64,000 nucleotides of DNA, taken from Nymphaea colorata. Its lineage: Eukaryota > Streptophyta > Magnoliopsida > Nymphaeales > Nymphaeaceae. The stretch lies in assembly GCF_008831285.2 (NCBI RefSeq), contig NC_045149.1:14470629-14534628 (forward strand), given 5' to 3'. Shown here piece after piece: positions 48,470-61,779 of this stretch. The translations under genes were made by a program, and so were the position numbers. Positions within the stretch are counted from its first letter, which is position 1, and each line of letters opens with the position of its first letter. The notes beneath the pieces were generated by a model. The model did not search any database, was not told the DNA's origin, and saw only the letters and a program-made list of their open reading frames with translations.

Positions 48470-50614
48470 CTACTGAAGACGGACCGCCCAAGATCGAACG
48501 AAGCGCGAAAGACATTTTCTCGCTCCTCTGTGGCTGTTTTTCTTTTCTCTTCGCGCGCTGCAGAAGCGAAAGGTCCAAAGCCCTTGGTAGTTGGTGGGTG
48601 TTGAGCCCCTTTCTTATGTACGGTGGAACTCCAACGGCTTTTCCCGCCAAATAAGTTACAGTGAACGGATCGGATATAGTTCTGATATGGTTCAGATCCA
48701 CATACGTTCTTTTTTCCGAAGGGCGAAGGGAGGTTGACGGTAAACATGGGTCGCGTTGCGGTAGAGACCAGAGTCATTGTAAGTTGGATAATTATTTAGG
48801 TTCAAATTGGACCTGCATCTGATGCAAGGGGAACTGACCATGCATGACCGGTTCGAGTTTGAAAGAGAGGTTTGAAACAAAGCTAAGTCATAACCCTATA
48901 AGGATTAACATTCGAGAAATATTTTTTTGAGCGAGCTGATGATTAACAATCCATCATTAGAAAGAGGCCCGAAGGCTTTCCCATATGTGGTCTTTCTCTT
49001 CTTTTGATATTTTTAATTTTTATTTTAAAAATATTTTTTTCATCAAATTCGATTCACAAAAGATTCCAATACCAATTCGATTTAGCGAATTTCTTAGCCA
49101 TTTGGCTTTAAGATTTCGATTCAGAAATAAAGTTCCTACGTTTATTCATAACCTTAAATGCATACTCAAACGTTTACAAAGTTAAATAAAGGAAGAGTTC
49201 CAAATCAAATTGTTGTTACGACTAGCAAACTAGGCACATCCTGTCCATTATCAGCCAGGCTTGGTAATTTCAGGCATTATTAGACTCATGAAATAAGTAA
49301 GCTTGTCCAGCTATCAAACAATACAATATGCCAGTCAGAATAATAAATTTCATGGCTGCACGGAGCAACAACGCAATTGCAAAAGAAATTTGAAGAAAAC
49401 TAAACATCTGTCAAATTTACAGCCATATGAACATCATGGATGTACAGAGACGTATCGTAGAAACCACAAGTAATGTGCCTGGAAGAGACTAGTGAACATG
49501 AAAACGGTGTCTCCTCCTCGACCTGTAACAGTAGCGAACACTTCAGGTACAATGCAGATAAAGATAATAGCGCGAAGGCAGGTCATAGAGTTGGAGCAAG
49601 AAATCTACTTCATGTTTCACAACCAAGCTGACAACTAAGCCAGACAATAAATGAACACGATGCAAGCAAATTCTGTGTGTAGGTGAAAATGAAATCCACA
49701 CTAATATGGAATCTTGGAACACCACAATTTTATGGATTTCTGAGCAAGTCTACCTGCACAAGCTTCATGTTTACCGAGAGTACCCTTCTTTTGGCTTGCA
49801 AAAAAGAGATACCTTCAACAAGGTTGCCGACCAGAAGACCATTTGGACCTCTGTATATTCTCTAAAGGAAAAAGATTGAATAACGTGCTTGTCTCAAAAA
49901 CAACGAGCAGAAAAAATTAAGATGTTTAATAGAAGACAATTACAGACACCTCAACAGAAAAGTATTAATCCAAACGACCCATCTTGGTTAGGCCGTCCTT
50001 GGTTTGGCAGAAAAAATACGAAGCCTAGCAGAACCGGTAGAAGCTTCAGGTGGACCTGAAGCATCTTCCCATTGTTGCTCTCTGTTAGGCTCGTAAGTTT
50101 TCAAAAAAGCAGTTTATGTAATTGTTAAAACTAAAGTGTGTTTTGAAATACTAAATAAGAATTGGGTCGATTTTGAAACTTTCGTGAAACTTTATTGAAA
50201 AAACTTTAAAAATGAAAAAACACATTTTAAACCCGTTTTTAACACAATTTTTTTCATTTTTTTCACTTTTTTTTATTTTTTAATGCCAAATATTTTTTTT
50301 TGTTGCAAATCTATTTATCTTTCTATGTTTGTGATATTAGTTTCTCACTTATTTTATTGTTCTCATATTTTTAGTTTTTAAAAATTTTAAAAAATTTACC
50401 ATATTTTTCATATTTTTTTCAAGCTCTCAGAATTATATAAAAAAAAAGCTTGCCATTTAAAAATTCAAGACCTTATTTGTGACTATGATTAAGAGAAATC
50501 ACTATTTTGGAGTTCATAGATCAAAATTTCTAGCTGTTTCAAAGAGCAAACCAAATAAAGATAGCACTCACATAACACAACTTGTAGCCAAACAACATGA
50601 GCACAAGCAACCAA
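48470..50614. other. No recognised gene; one candidate exon
   Basis: Minus strand about 49865-49810 could be an exon (YRGPNGLLVGNLVEG before a GTATCT donor) with a 3' end towards 49.5 kb, but I cannot assign it. 50100-50450 is poly-A/T-rich. Confidence 0.3.
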
Positions 50615-50870
50615 TACTGAGTGTGTGGGTTGTTGCTAGGTTTTCTTTTAAGAAGTGAGTAGAAGGACGCCCCCAAGTTCTCAGGCATTGTTATGAACGA
50701 GACCGAAAAAAAAAGCGAAGGACGAAAAGTAGAAGACGATCATCCTCCTAACAGCAGTGCCAAGAAGAAAAAGCTTTTAAAACAAATGGGAGGATTCTAA
50801 GAGCCTCTTCAAGCTTAGTAATAAAAAAGTTGAGCAGCTCAACATTAGACACAAAGATAAAACATACTCT
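50615..50870 (+). repeat. Direct repeat B, copy 2
   Basis: Second copy of the block at 43131-43460, shorter by internal deletions. It lies just before the first putative exon of the plus-strand gene. Confidence 0.88.
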
Positions 50871-50913
50871 AGTGTTTTTCCAATACTACGTAATGTTTGG
50901 GTCGATTCTGAAA

Positions 50914-53900
50914 GTTTGTTGAGAGGGAAAGTTTATCGAATCCTACCCGCCTCTTTCCTTATTTCACTCTTCAGCGCGGACAAAATTTCTGCCTGCCCGT
51001 TAGGACATAATATATTTTTTTTTCCCTTGCCCCGTTGCCCGTGGAGAAGGCTCGTCTTCCTCTTGCAGAAGCTCTCCCGCATCCAGCTGCTCACGTCTGC
51101 ATCAGCTCCTCTTCCTCATCCCTGTCGAGGTAAGGCACCGGCTTGCCTGTTTCTATCGCGTTTTATTCTCACGTCTGCCTGTGTTTCCTGTCTGCCTTTC
51201 CCCAAATCGCAGCCCTAGTCGTCTTATTCGCCCTTTTAACATGAGGAGGGTCGTTTTAGATATGCTTTATCTTTGAAAAAGTAGATGATATTTGTTTCTA
51301 AGCCCAACTGATTGTGTCATTGAACATCTTACGGTGGCCAAAATTTATTGGATCTTTGTTGCCTTTTCTGTATTTGAGGAACATGTGATCACTATCCTCA
51401 TTAGCTTGCTCACACATGACGGTAAGGGTTCTCCTTGAGGTTCAGACAAATCGCCGATTTGCAGAGGCAGACCCAGCTATGCATCCGGCTGCCCTCCTCT
51501 TTCCAAACCCTCTCCTCTTTTAAGTCTGGCCACTTCCATCTCCTCCGTATTAAAACATGTCATATCATATCATAGGGCTCTTGGCTCCCTTCACTTTGAG
51601 CTCCACATAGGATTTACCAAGTTGGACAAGTTTCATATACTAATAGGTAATTGAATTTAGAGAATTGTTGATTTTGTTGGAGAACGTGTGAAGGCTTCAT
51701 TCCAAAACTTCTTTACCATGCACCTCTTTATTTCGCACCCATTCAAGAGACAGAGCGGTTTCAATAGTTGAAAAATTTTTGAGGATCAGTCCCTGCTCAC
51801 CTTCAATGTTTAGCACCTGTGTTCGTGTTCATTGACAGTAGCCGTTAGCCGAAGAGATTGTCCATTTCATTCTTCATTCTTCTCTCGTTGTTTATCATGA
51901 CAAGAACCGGTAAGCATCTTACCGGTTTATATCTACCTGTGAAGTTGTGCATGTGAATCTAGATTATTTCAACAGTTGGTAGCAGAGCCGGTTAATGCCC
52001 TATATCATGTCTTCTTTGTTTGGAACCTTATGGGAGAGCAGTAGATATCTGTCCACCTTACAGATCAACGAGGGACGGCGTCCACCGGCGGTCTCTCCCA
52101 CATAGGGATCTCTCTTTTTGTCCCCTTAAGCTCCTTTATTTTATTAGAGGCCTCATTGAAGCAGGAAATATGGTTAAACTGATGATAAAAAGATGATTCC
52201 TTATTGTCTTCTTTCTGCTCCTATTTCCTTTAGTGATTATTAAATTGTCTCTTAATCTTTAAATACTGAAACCCCACAGTGATCACATTTTTCTTTTTTT
52301 AAAATAAAAAGCTATTGGCCCACAGATCTCTTCTCACAGCATTTCTTGCCTGTGACTCCGTTGTTAGGTACTGGCAGCGCTCAGTCACTAGCATTTGCTC
52401 TAGTAGCAGATTTTTACATCCGAAAGGGCACTTATATATATCTATATATATAATATTTGAATATGTTAATGTGAAAAGAAACAAAAATTGAAGGGCTGAT
52501 GTGGGCAGTTCATATGTGGCTCCGTCACTGATTTGCGTTCAGTTTCAATCAGTATGGACGGCTTTTCAGCCTTTGCTCCTCATCTCATTCTAATGCATTT
52601 GTTTTGTGGTGTTACAATCTGTTGGATGCCTTTTTAAAAATTTTGAAATTTTAATTAGAAAGCCGTTTTGATATTTAAATGTTAACATAAATACAGTAAA
52701 ATACTACTGGGTTGTATGATCAAAATGTCAAAGTTAAAAAGGCTGCATATTGTTAAAATCAATGCATTATAGCAGATGTGATCATCTCACTATTGGCTAA
52801 GATAGGAATGCAGCCAAAATTGTTGCTGTCAGCCTGTGACCTATTGGTCACAACAACACCTTCCAGCTATGAACTAGAGTGCTTTGGAAAAGGGTCTGCT
52901 TACAACATGGATGTTATATGAATATCAGACTTTCATACATTGTTTTTCTTTGTTGGTTGCTAAATACTTTTATCTGTTTAGTTATATTTGGGCCTATCCA
53001 TTGTACTTCCTAGCATTAATGATATTATTGGCTTTTGCTTCAAATTGTATGGTTTCTTCTCCTATCCTTGCCTAGTTCCAAATATTGCTTAGATCTTTCC
53101 TGTAATTCTGCTTTTCTTGTATTTGCAGTTATGACTTGTGACCTAATTTTACTGATGGCGGGTCATTTTTGTCGTGAGAAAGGGAAGGCTCAATGAGGCA
53201 GCACATTATTGTAGACAGGCTTTAGCAGTCGTCATCTGGTATGCATTTTTTTCCTTGTCTTCTTCCTTTCCTTCTTAATTGGTGGACTGCACTTGTCTAA
53301 AAATGTTTCCCCTTAATGCAGCCCCAATTAATTGTCATAGTAACCTTTGGGAATGCGATGAAGGTTCATGGTCCATTACAAGAAGTGAGTTACTTTGTTC
53401 TTTGAAGAGGAAATCTGTTTTCTATAAATTCTATAGAATAACATAGTGTGATTTCTTTGCTAATGTACTTTAAATTTGGTTTTCTTTTTATTTGTATTAT
53501 TCTTGCCCTGTGTGCTTGAGTGTTGTATGTTCATCTTGGCTGCAAGCATTTTGTGTTTTGATCTTCTTGCTAGTGATTATAGTTTTCTGAAGTTTCTGGG
53601 TTTTTTACTGACCTTTAATAGTTTAATTAGGAAAAATTGTTTTTGAGAACTTTTATTCTGTTATACTTTGTACAGAAATTGGGAAGAATAAAAAAATACC
53701 AAAATTGTTCAAAAAATTCTGAATTTTGGTTTTCTAAAATCCTCTACTTCTGTAGAGTAAAAATATCCCTAGTTTTCATATCGGTTCTTTACAATATAAT
53801 GTCTTTTTAACCCAGATTTGTGAACCTTTCAGAAATCGAAAAGTCTGCCTCTGTTTTATATCCAAACACTTTTTTACTTTCGCTTTCTGCAGACAGCCTT

Positions 53901-56900
53901 ACATTCAGAGTCTAACAGTGTCCAATCCCATGATTGTCATCATCATTTCCCTAATGATTTTACGAAAGCCACTGCATAGGACTGGTTTATCCTGGGCTTC
54001 GTTCAAGGAAAGAGAAGAACTTAACCTAAACCTCTTGTAAAATCAGTTGATGACCTAACATTTATGAGAACTTGTCACCCTTAAACCAACCTTTTATGTA
54101 GAATATCATACATTTGTGGGAAAGTTGGTGAAGTTCGTTCTTCTACTCAGTCTACCCATCTTGTTTTGCATTCACCCATCTCTTTAGGGAGTAGAGCTTA
54201 TGCCTCCTGGTGATATACCATTTGATGTCAAGAACATTTGTAAAATAATTTTTTTTTAATTTTGCTTAAAAACATTTTAAAAATGTCTTCGCTCATAATG
54301 ATATGTCTTTGCTTTACTCTTAGTATCTTCTCGAGTAGGAGAAACTTTCAAGTTTTTGTTGTCAATCAATGGAAGAGGAAAGCTGAAAAAATCCTGGATT
54401 TGAACAATAAGGAAAACTCCTATGAAGCTGAGAAAGTCAAGACTAGGAAATGCTATTGACTCTGGTGTTCAAACATTTGCAAGGATTTAGCCTGAAAATA
54501 TATTGAGAGAGAAGCCACAATGCTCTGTAAGATCTTGGCAGGTAGCAAAATGAGTGTTGAGAGATGGGCTCGGGGCTTGTGTAGTTGTTCATCTGAGTCA
54601 GTAATCAAGAGTACCGGGTAGGCATAAAGCTGATTTATGTCTATTTCGCGAAGATAATGGCTTATGAACCTTTGGCTCGTTGAAAACCCGTAAGGTGAAG
54701 CGGGTTGGACACGTGACAAAGCTACACATAACCACCAAAGCAGTGGAGCTTCGTAGTAGCCTTTGAGGTGGTGAGGTATTCCCTCAAAGGTGAAGGTCGG
54801 CCTGAAAAAAAAAATCAAAAGGCAAAAAGCTGAATGCAAAAAAAAGAAAAAAAAAAAAGAAAAAAAAAAGGTGTCTGCCAAGAGATGAAAGACATGAAGG
54901 CTGAACTCGCAGGAATTGAATGTAACGATCTTTTGTGGATGTGTGAATTTGGGGTCAATATCTGCTCCTTTTTTTTGATTACCTAAGATGTCGAGGATGA
55001 TTCCTTTATGTTCACATTTTGGAAATTGAAAGATATCCCTTCTAGAGGTTCAACGACATTGATGCGAAATGAATCCTAATCCTTGTATGGTACTATGGGT
55101 AAGTGAATGACATATTATTTGCACAACACGAGCACTTAAGTTTATGAGTTAAAGTGATAATTTTGAACTATTTCAAAGTAAAATTTGACATCTCTTGTTA
55201 TGTTTCGAGGTTTTCTAGGCATAAGAGGAACTAAACGATCCCCTTTGGTCTTGAAAGGTGTTTGCCATTTCATTAACAAACCACTAGTCCGTTCATGGAA
55301 TAGATGAAACTCTTCAAACCTAGTCCACTCATACTGAATGTGACAATTTGTCCATCTTTTCTTTTGTCTTCAAAGAGATCATTTGGGAACCTGACCCATA
55401 ATTCCATCTTAACCGAGTGTCTTCAACCTGTTTTTCAATGACATAACCCAGACTTAGGGAAGATCTCTTATTGGTCGATCTTGAACTGTGACATTTTTGA
55501 AAAATTTTATCCTTTAAAGTTGTATGAGTTTTGTTCCTGGCTTCATCTAATATTTGTCTTGGCTTGCAATACATGGTTTTGCAAAATGGGGTGGAGTTAT
55601 TCTTCATCGTCACCAACCACCCTCACATGCCTTTGCGCTGTCGCCTTCATAGTTTTGGACCAGGTTAGTATTCAGTTTCTTCTTGTTTCTTCTTGTGTCT
55701 TATTAGTTGAGTGTCATGGATATTTTGACTAGTATGTGTTTGTTTATCCATAAATCAAGATAGTATCCTGCATTGGGGAAAAATTATGATATTATTGAAT
55801 TTTTTCTCATTGATGCTATTTATGCTGTGTCACTAGGCTGGCTGAATGACCTACTCCCCGTCGATTGAGGCTGTTGCTTTTAATCCAGTTCTTCCCATTC
55901 CCACGAGATGCTTTTCCTACATTGGAGGAGAAGGTGAGCTGAGGTTGGTCCACAATTATGTCAGAATGTAAGTTTTTTAGGCTTGAAAATGACACAGCTA
56001 ATGCTTATTTCAGAATGTTGTGGAAAGCTTGTTTGGTTTTTGATGATTTGCTTTTGGTTTTTGATGTTCTTATCCAGGTAAGGCCCAGGATCATGAACTA
56101 AAAGGTGAACCAGTAATCTTTTTTTTCCCAAGAATAATTCCTAACACTTGATATGGCAAGCATTTTATGCATTGCATGAATTCGTGAACCTGATCCTAAC
56201 ATTCTGGGTTTTCCTGAACTGCCCAGGCCTGTTGTGGTTGGCGAACCAAGAGCCTTTGATGCCATTCACCATTCAACGACAACTGTTCTAGAAAAACCAA
56301 AGTACTTAATACAACCAGAGTTGGCTGTGGCATTGGTTAAAGACATCCTTAGGAATGTGTTGTTGATGTACTGAACACGAAATAATGCCTTTACTTTTCA
56401 TGTTTGTTGTGGTTTAAAGCATATGGAAGATATGACTCAGGGTCGTCTCTGTCATGAACATGTGTGTGTGTGTCTCTCTCTCATACCCAAGTAGAAAGAC
56501 ACATGCACGTGCACAAGTACTGAAAAACATGTATTTGTTGATGTGTAGCTAGTGCTTGAATTCGTGGCATTTATAAAATATCACAATGCAGGTGGATATG
56601 GCTGATTGGTGTATTTTATGGGCCCACTGTTCAAACGTGCATATGTTTTTATTAGAGCTAACATGTCAATTCATACAGTTAAAAGCATTAATAGAAGCAA
56701 ATTCTTGTTCTTTCCTACAAATGATATGTGCCTCATAGAGGGAGGGAGTTATGCAAGTTTTTTGTCCATGCAGGTGATTGCCTTTTCTTAGCTGCAAAGT
56801 CAGATGGGACTCCTCATCTCCTGAAGGCTGCTTTTGAAAATTGCCATAAGCACAACTTTCAATTTTCCTATTTTCTTTCTGCTGTGAGCATCTGTCGCTT

Positions 56901-57720
56901 TGGCCCTATTGAATTTTATTGGTATAGTCATCATGGCCAGTGACCATGCTGCAACAGAAGATGCCAGATATTATTTGGCCTTCATCTTGATCAAAAGAGA
57001 AACAGATTATGAATCACGGTGTGGATCAAATTGCTGGCAAACTGATTCTATTCAGTGGATATAGACTTGTCATCTATCACTTTTTTGTTATTTTCTCAAG
57101 TCTTTTAAGATTTTTCTTATTTTATATATTATTTATTGTTTGACTCTAAGCCAACTGATTGAGTCATTGAGTCAGCCAATTCACCAAATGGGCACCCTAA
57201 CCAATTTGATTAACAGTGAGATTTTTTATGCCACTGATTAAGATTGTTGTTGACAGGAAAAATGCTCATTGGCATACTTGATTCTTACCAAAACTATATT
57301 GGGGAGCACAAGGAGCAAGTCATTGATGCTGTTACACTGACGACAACATCTATGCCCTTGTAAGTTTTAAGTACTTTATATGTGTAGTTGCTTTTCTACT
57401 AACTAGATGCGCACATGTATAGATCTTGTTCATGGGGCACATGTATAGATCTTGTTCATGCTTGCTAGTGGTATTCAAAATTCTTGGACTATACAATTGA
57501 TGACATGCCTATTGGTAAGCATTTATTTTTTATGAAAATCAGTTTTTTAATTATTCCCATCTTACATATGAAAAATAATGCATATTTTTTTGAGTATAAT
57601 GATTGGTATTCATCTTGTTGGATCTTGTTGTTCTTAAATTGTCGACGTTTGGGCCTGGCATTGATTGGTTCTGTTTGATATTTCAGTGGGTTGGAGATGC
57701 GCTCATTTGGGATCCAAATG
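50914..57720 (+). CDS. Unidentified multi-exon gene, possibly incomplete
   Basis: I do not recognise the family. Likely exons: a GC-rich first exon ending at about 51128 (donor GTAAGG); 53322-53384, exactly 21 codons (PQLIVIVTFGNAMKVHG) before GTGAGT; 55837-55967 (donor GTAAGT) with ATG at 55846 encoding SIEAVAFNPVLPIPTRC and GELRLVHNYVR; 56227 on, whose phase completes the split Met codon and encodes PVVVGEPRAFDAIHHSTTTV and LIQPELAVALVKDILRN; 56774 on (GDCLFLAAKSDGTPHLLKAA); 57257-57359 (MLIGILDSYQNYIGEHKEQV) before GTAAGT. The matched phases show real coding origin. A stop follows at 56372 unless splicing occurs earlier, repeat A sits in an intron, and a degenerate duplicate lies downstream. 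Full exon-intron structure and integrity are not established. Confidence 0.45.
54110..55600 (-). repeat. Dispersed repeat A, inverted copy
   Basis: Reverse-complement match to about 26930-28385, including the ggtattccctcaaaggtgaa, cgttgaaaacccgtaaggtg and gactaggaaatgctattgac blocks. A long A-rich run at 54805-54870 replaces the T-rich run of the other copy. It lies between putative exons at 53.3 and 55.8 kb of the unidentified gene, so it would be intronic. Confidence 0.85.
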
Positions 57721-57775
57721 TAGTATGAAGTTTATGGTTTGACAAGACCATCTTTTTTTAGGAAAAAGGAAGCAC

Positions 57776-58450
57776 TTCCCCGAATATGTCATTCACCGGC
57801 AATACCGTCTCATATCCAGACGGGACACCCATTGACGGGACACCCATTGGTAGACGGCAGCAGCAGACCACCACCAGTAGGCGGAGAGCGGTAAGTGGAT
57901 TATCCATCAGCGATCAGGCAGCGGAGGTACAAGCATATCTCTCTCTCTCTCTCTCTCTTTCATTTCCGTTAGAAATGAGGGCTGGCCAAAAGACCCTCTG
58001 TGTTAGGCTTATTCTCTCTCTCTCTCTCACACACACACACTCATGCCAACAACTGGAATTCTGCAACAATATGCGTTTTCTAAATATCAATTGTGGACGG
58101 ATTAAGTAGTGGAAGGCTTCTCCGAAGGGCATGACCTTTTGCCAAGGAGACCTTGGTTGACAAGGCAGAGTTTGTGGCAACGACCTTAGTGTCTCTGGTG
58201 GAAGGTAGTGCTGTGGTGAAAAAATCAGGACTGGTGTGGTGATCCTCTTGAACTTGTGGTTTTTCAATGCATCCTTACAGACAAATCAATAATAAAGAAA
58301 ACCCAACTCCGATTTAACAAATGAAACCAGTAACACATTCTATGAAACGAATAAATTCTAGGTCATGCAAGCACCACAATATATATGCGTTATGCAGTTA
58401 TGCAGTCATATCCGAGTGTATATGATTATATAGTGCACTACTCACATTCG
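57776..58450 (+). repeat. CT-rich repeat C, copy 1
   Basis: Shares aataccgtctcatatccaga, ggcggagagcggtaagt, a (CT)n run, agaaatgagggctggccaaa, gttgacaaggcagag and ggtgtggtgatcctcttgaa with the copies at 60965-61720 (direct) and 62925-63955 (inverted). CT runs at 57937-57957 and 58012-58028 differ in length between copies. Confidence 0.9.
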
Positions 58451-58619
58451 AGTGGGTAGTAAGTTTTAGCAATTTGTGTATGAATTTATGATTGAAATTA
58501 ATTGTTTTATAATTGTTTCTAAAATTAATGTTTTTCGTTTTTGACCAAGTCCATCATTCAATTTTGCCCTAGCAAGTTCGTAGAGTGAACATTGTGGCGA
58601 ACACACTAATACTCTCTTC

Positions 58620-60960
58620 TTTATGCTCCTCTTCCCTTTAGAGGTTATTAAATTGTCTCTTAATTTTCAAATACTAAACTCCACCAGAGATCACAATTTT
58701 TTTTTTTAAAGCTATTGACCCACAGATCTCTCCTCACAGCATTTCTCGTCTGTGATTCCGGTACCGGCAAGGCTCAGTCACTAGCATTTGCTCCAGTAGT
58801 CGATTTTCATATCCGAAAGGGCACTTTTATATATATATATATATGGTACCGGCAAGGCTCAGTCACTAGCATTTGCTCCAGTAGTCGATTTTCATATCCG
58901 AAAGGGCACTTTTATATATATATATATATATATAAAACAGAGCAAATATTTGAATATGTTCATGTGAAAATAAAGAAACATTGAAGGGATGATGTTGGCA
59001 GTTCATATGTGGCTCAGTCATTGATTTGCTCAGTTGCTTGAGTGTTGTATGTTCATCTTAGGTATGTTCATCTTAGGTGCAAGCATTTTGTGTTTTGATT
59101 ATAGTTTTCTGAATTTTCGGTGATTTTTACTGACCTTTAATAGTTTAATTAGGAAAAATTGTTTTTGAGAACTTTTATTCTATTCTGTTTTATACAGAAA
59201 TTTGGGCAGAATAAAAAAAATAAAAAAAAACCGAAATTGTTCAAAAAATTCTGAATTTTGGTTTTTTAAAATCCTCTACTTCTGTAGAGTAAAAAAATCC
59301 TTAGTTTTCATATCGTCTCTTTACAAGATAATATCTTTTTAACCCAGATTTGTGAACCTGTCAGAAACCGAAAAGTGTGCCTTCTTCGTTCGATTTTGAA
59401 CTGTGACATTTTTGAAAAGTTCTATGCTTTGAAGTTGCATGAGTTTTGTTCCTGGCTTCATCTAATATTTGTCTTGGCTTGCAATACATGGTTTTGCAAA
59501 ATGGGGTGGAGAATGCAAGTTTTTTAGGCATGAAAATGACACAGCTAACACTTATTTCAGTTAACTTATTGCAGAAAGTCGTGGAAGGCTTGTTTTTAGA
59601 TTTGTTATTGGTTTTTGATGTTGATGTTGTTGCTGCAAGCCCAGGATCATGAACTAGAAGGTGAACAGTGAATCTCACTGTGAATCAAATTGGTTAGGGT
59701 GCCCATTTGGTGAGTTGGCTGATTCAATGACTCAATCAGTTGGGTACTATAAGAATTCAAGCACTAGCTGCACATCAACAAATACATGTTTTTTCAGTAC
59801 TTGTGCACGTGCACATGTGTCTTTCTACTTGGTATGAGAAAGAGACACACGCACATGTTCATGACAGAGACCCTGAGTCATATCTTCCATATGCTTTAAA
59901 CCACAACAAACATTATGCATTAAACCACATAAAAAGAAAAGGCATTATTTGTAAATCAACAACACATTCCTAAGGATGCCTTCAACCGACTCTAACGCCA
60001 ACTCTGGTTGTATTAAGTACTTTGGTTTTTAATGGCATCAGAGGCTCCTGGTTCACCAACAGGACAGGCGACCAAGTTCAGGAAAACCCAAAATGTTAGG
60101 ATCAAGTTCACGAATTCATGCAACACATAAGATGCTTGTCATATCAAGTGTTAGGAATTGTTCTTGGGGATGATTCTTACCAAAACTGGTTTGGGGAGCA
60201 CAAGGAGCAAATCATTGATGCTGTTACACTTGTGTGTGGTATTCAGCATCTATGTGTTCCACTTACCTCAGTGCTTAGTGGATTGGACAATTGTTGAGAA
60301 TTTGGTAAACTTATTAATCTCATTTAGACTATGTTCTCCTGTCTTGTTTTTCTTCGCATGACTATGATTAAAAGTCTTCTTTATAGCTATGTATTTCTGT
60401 AATCTACTTTCATAGCAATAATGTCTTGTATTAGTGAGTGTAATAATGGTAAATTTGAGTGTAATAATGGTAAATTTGTCCGTTGTTGCAAGGTTGTAGA
60501 TTCAATGTAAGATGATAAGGTGCTAGAAGTTGTAGATCCTAGCTGATGATGGGAATCCCCTTGTAAGTTTTAAGTACTTCTTTACAATTATGTAATTTAT
60601 ATGTGCAGTGCTTTTCTACTAACTAGATGTGCACATGTATGGATCTTGTTCATGCTTGGTGTTCAAAATTCATGGACAACACAACTGATGACATGCCCAT
60701 TGGTAAGCATTTGTTTTTTATGAAAATCAGTTTTTTAATTCTTCCCATCTTGTTCCATATGAAAAAGCAATTTTTTTTTTGCGTGATCGGGGGTATAATG
60801 ATGGATCTTATTGTTCTTTAAATTTTATTTTGCTTATCCATGTTGGGCCTCGCATTGATCAGTTCTGTTTGATATTTCAATGGGTTGGATATGCCCTCAT
60901 TTGGGATCCAAATGTAGTATTGTAGTATGAGTTTATGGTTAGACAAGACCATCCTTTTTT
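58620..60960 (+). repeat. Shrunken, partly inverted duplicate of the 52-57.7 kb locus
   Basis: Blocks align in order: 58.62-59.02 with 52.19-52.51; 59.03-59.37 with 53.51-53.84; 59.38-59.51 with 55.47-55.60; 59.51-59.66 with 55.96-56.10. Then 59.67-60.16 matches 57.23-56.10 in inverse orientation with internal losses, and 60.17-60.96 matches 57.27-57.77 directly. Exon-like sequences such as ggggagcacaaggagcaa (60.2 kb) are present but frames are not maintained. Confidence 0.85.
58759..58930 (+). repeat. 86-bp tandem duplication
   Basis: ggtaccggcaaggctcagtc ... ccgaaagggcacttttatat(at)n occurs twice in succession. A diverged single version is at 52.37-52.45 kb. Confidence 0.95.
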
Positions 60961-60964
60961 AGGA

Positions 60965-61720
60965 AAAAAGGATCTGCGTCTCATATCCAGACAGGGCACC
61001 CATCGGTAGACGGCGGCAGCAGACCACTACCAATAGGCGGAGAGCGGTAAGTAGATTATCCATCGGCGATCAGTGATGGCAGCCTAGGTACAAGCATCTC
61101 TCTCTATTTTGTTAGAAATGAGGGCTGGCCAAAAGGCCCCCTGTTTTCAGGCCTATTCTCTCTCTCTCTCTCTCTCTCTCTCACTCGGTAGACGCTCATG
61201 CCGATCTCGACCTGCATCCATTTACTTTTTTTATTTTGATTTTTTTTTCTAAATATTTACTTTTTCGATTTCTATTTTTTTTTTCTAAATATCGATTGAC
61301 GATGGATTAAGCAGTCTAAGGCTTGTCGAAGGGCATGACCTTGGTTGACAAGGCAGAGCTTGTGGCGACGACCTTAGTGTCTCTAGCGAAAGGTAGTGTG
61401 GTAAAAAAATGAGGAATGGTGTGGTGATCCTCTTGAACTTGTGGTTTTACGGGTTCAATTCTGGATGTTGACATAGTTGAGAAACCAACTGAAGCCAACG
61501 CAATTACTCTAGCGTACCGAGCAATTTAAATGGTGGTGCATCCTTACAGACACATCATAATAAAGAAAACCTAACTCCGATTTAACAAATGAAACCCAGT
61601 AAAATGAAAACTTTTCTACCGGCAGCCTAACACATTCTATGAAATGAAAATTCTAGGCCATGCAGTTTTTCTGTGCACCACAATATATATGCGTTTATGC
61701 AGTCATATCCTTATTGAGTA
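60965..61720 (+). repeat. CT-rich repeat C, copy 2
   Basis: Direct copy of 57776-58450 with a longer (CT)n at 61157-61183 and a T-rich insertion at 61.22-61.29 kb. Extends further right than copy 1, sharing gtgtgatcaccacaatatta-type sequence with the inverted copy. Confidence 0.9.
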
Positions 61721-61779
61721 AATATGATTATTAACATTACGTTCGATTAGTGTGATCACCACAATATTATTTTCTCAAG

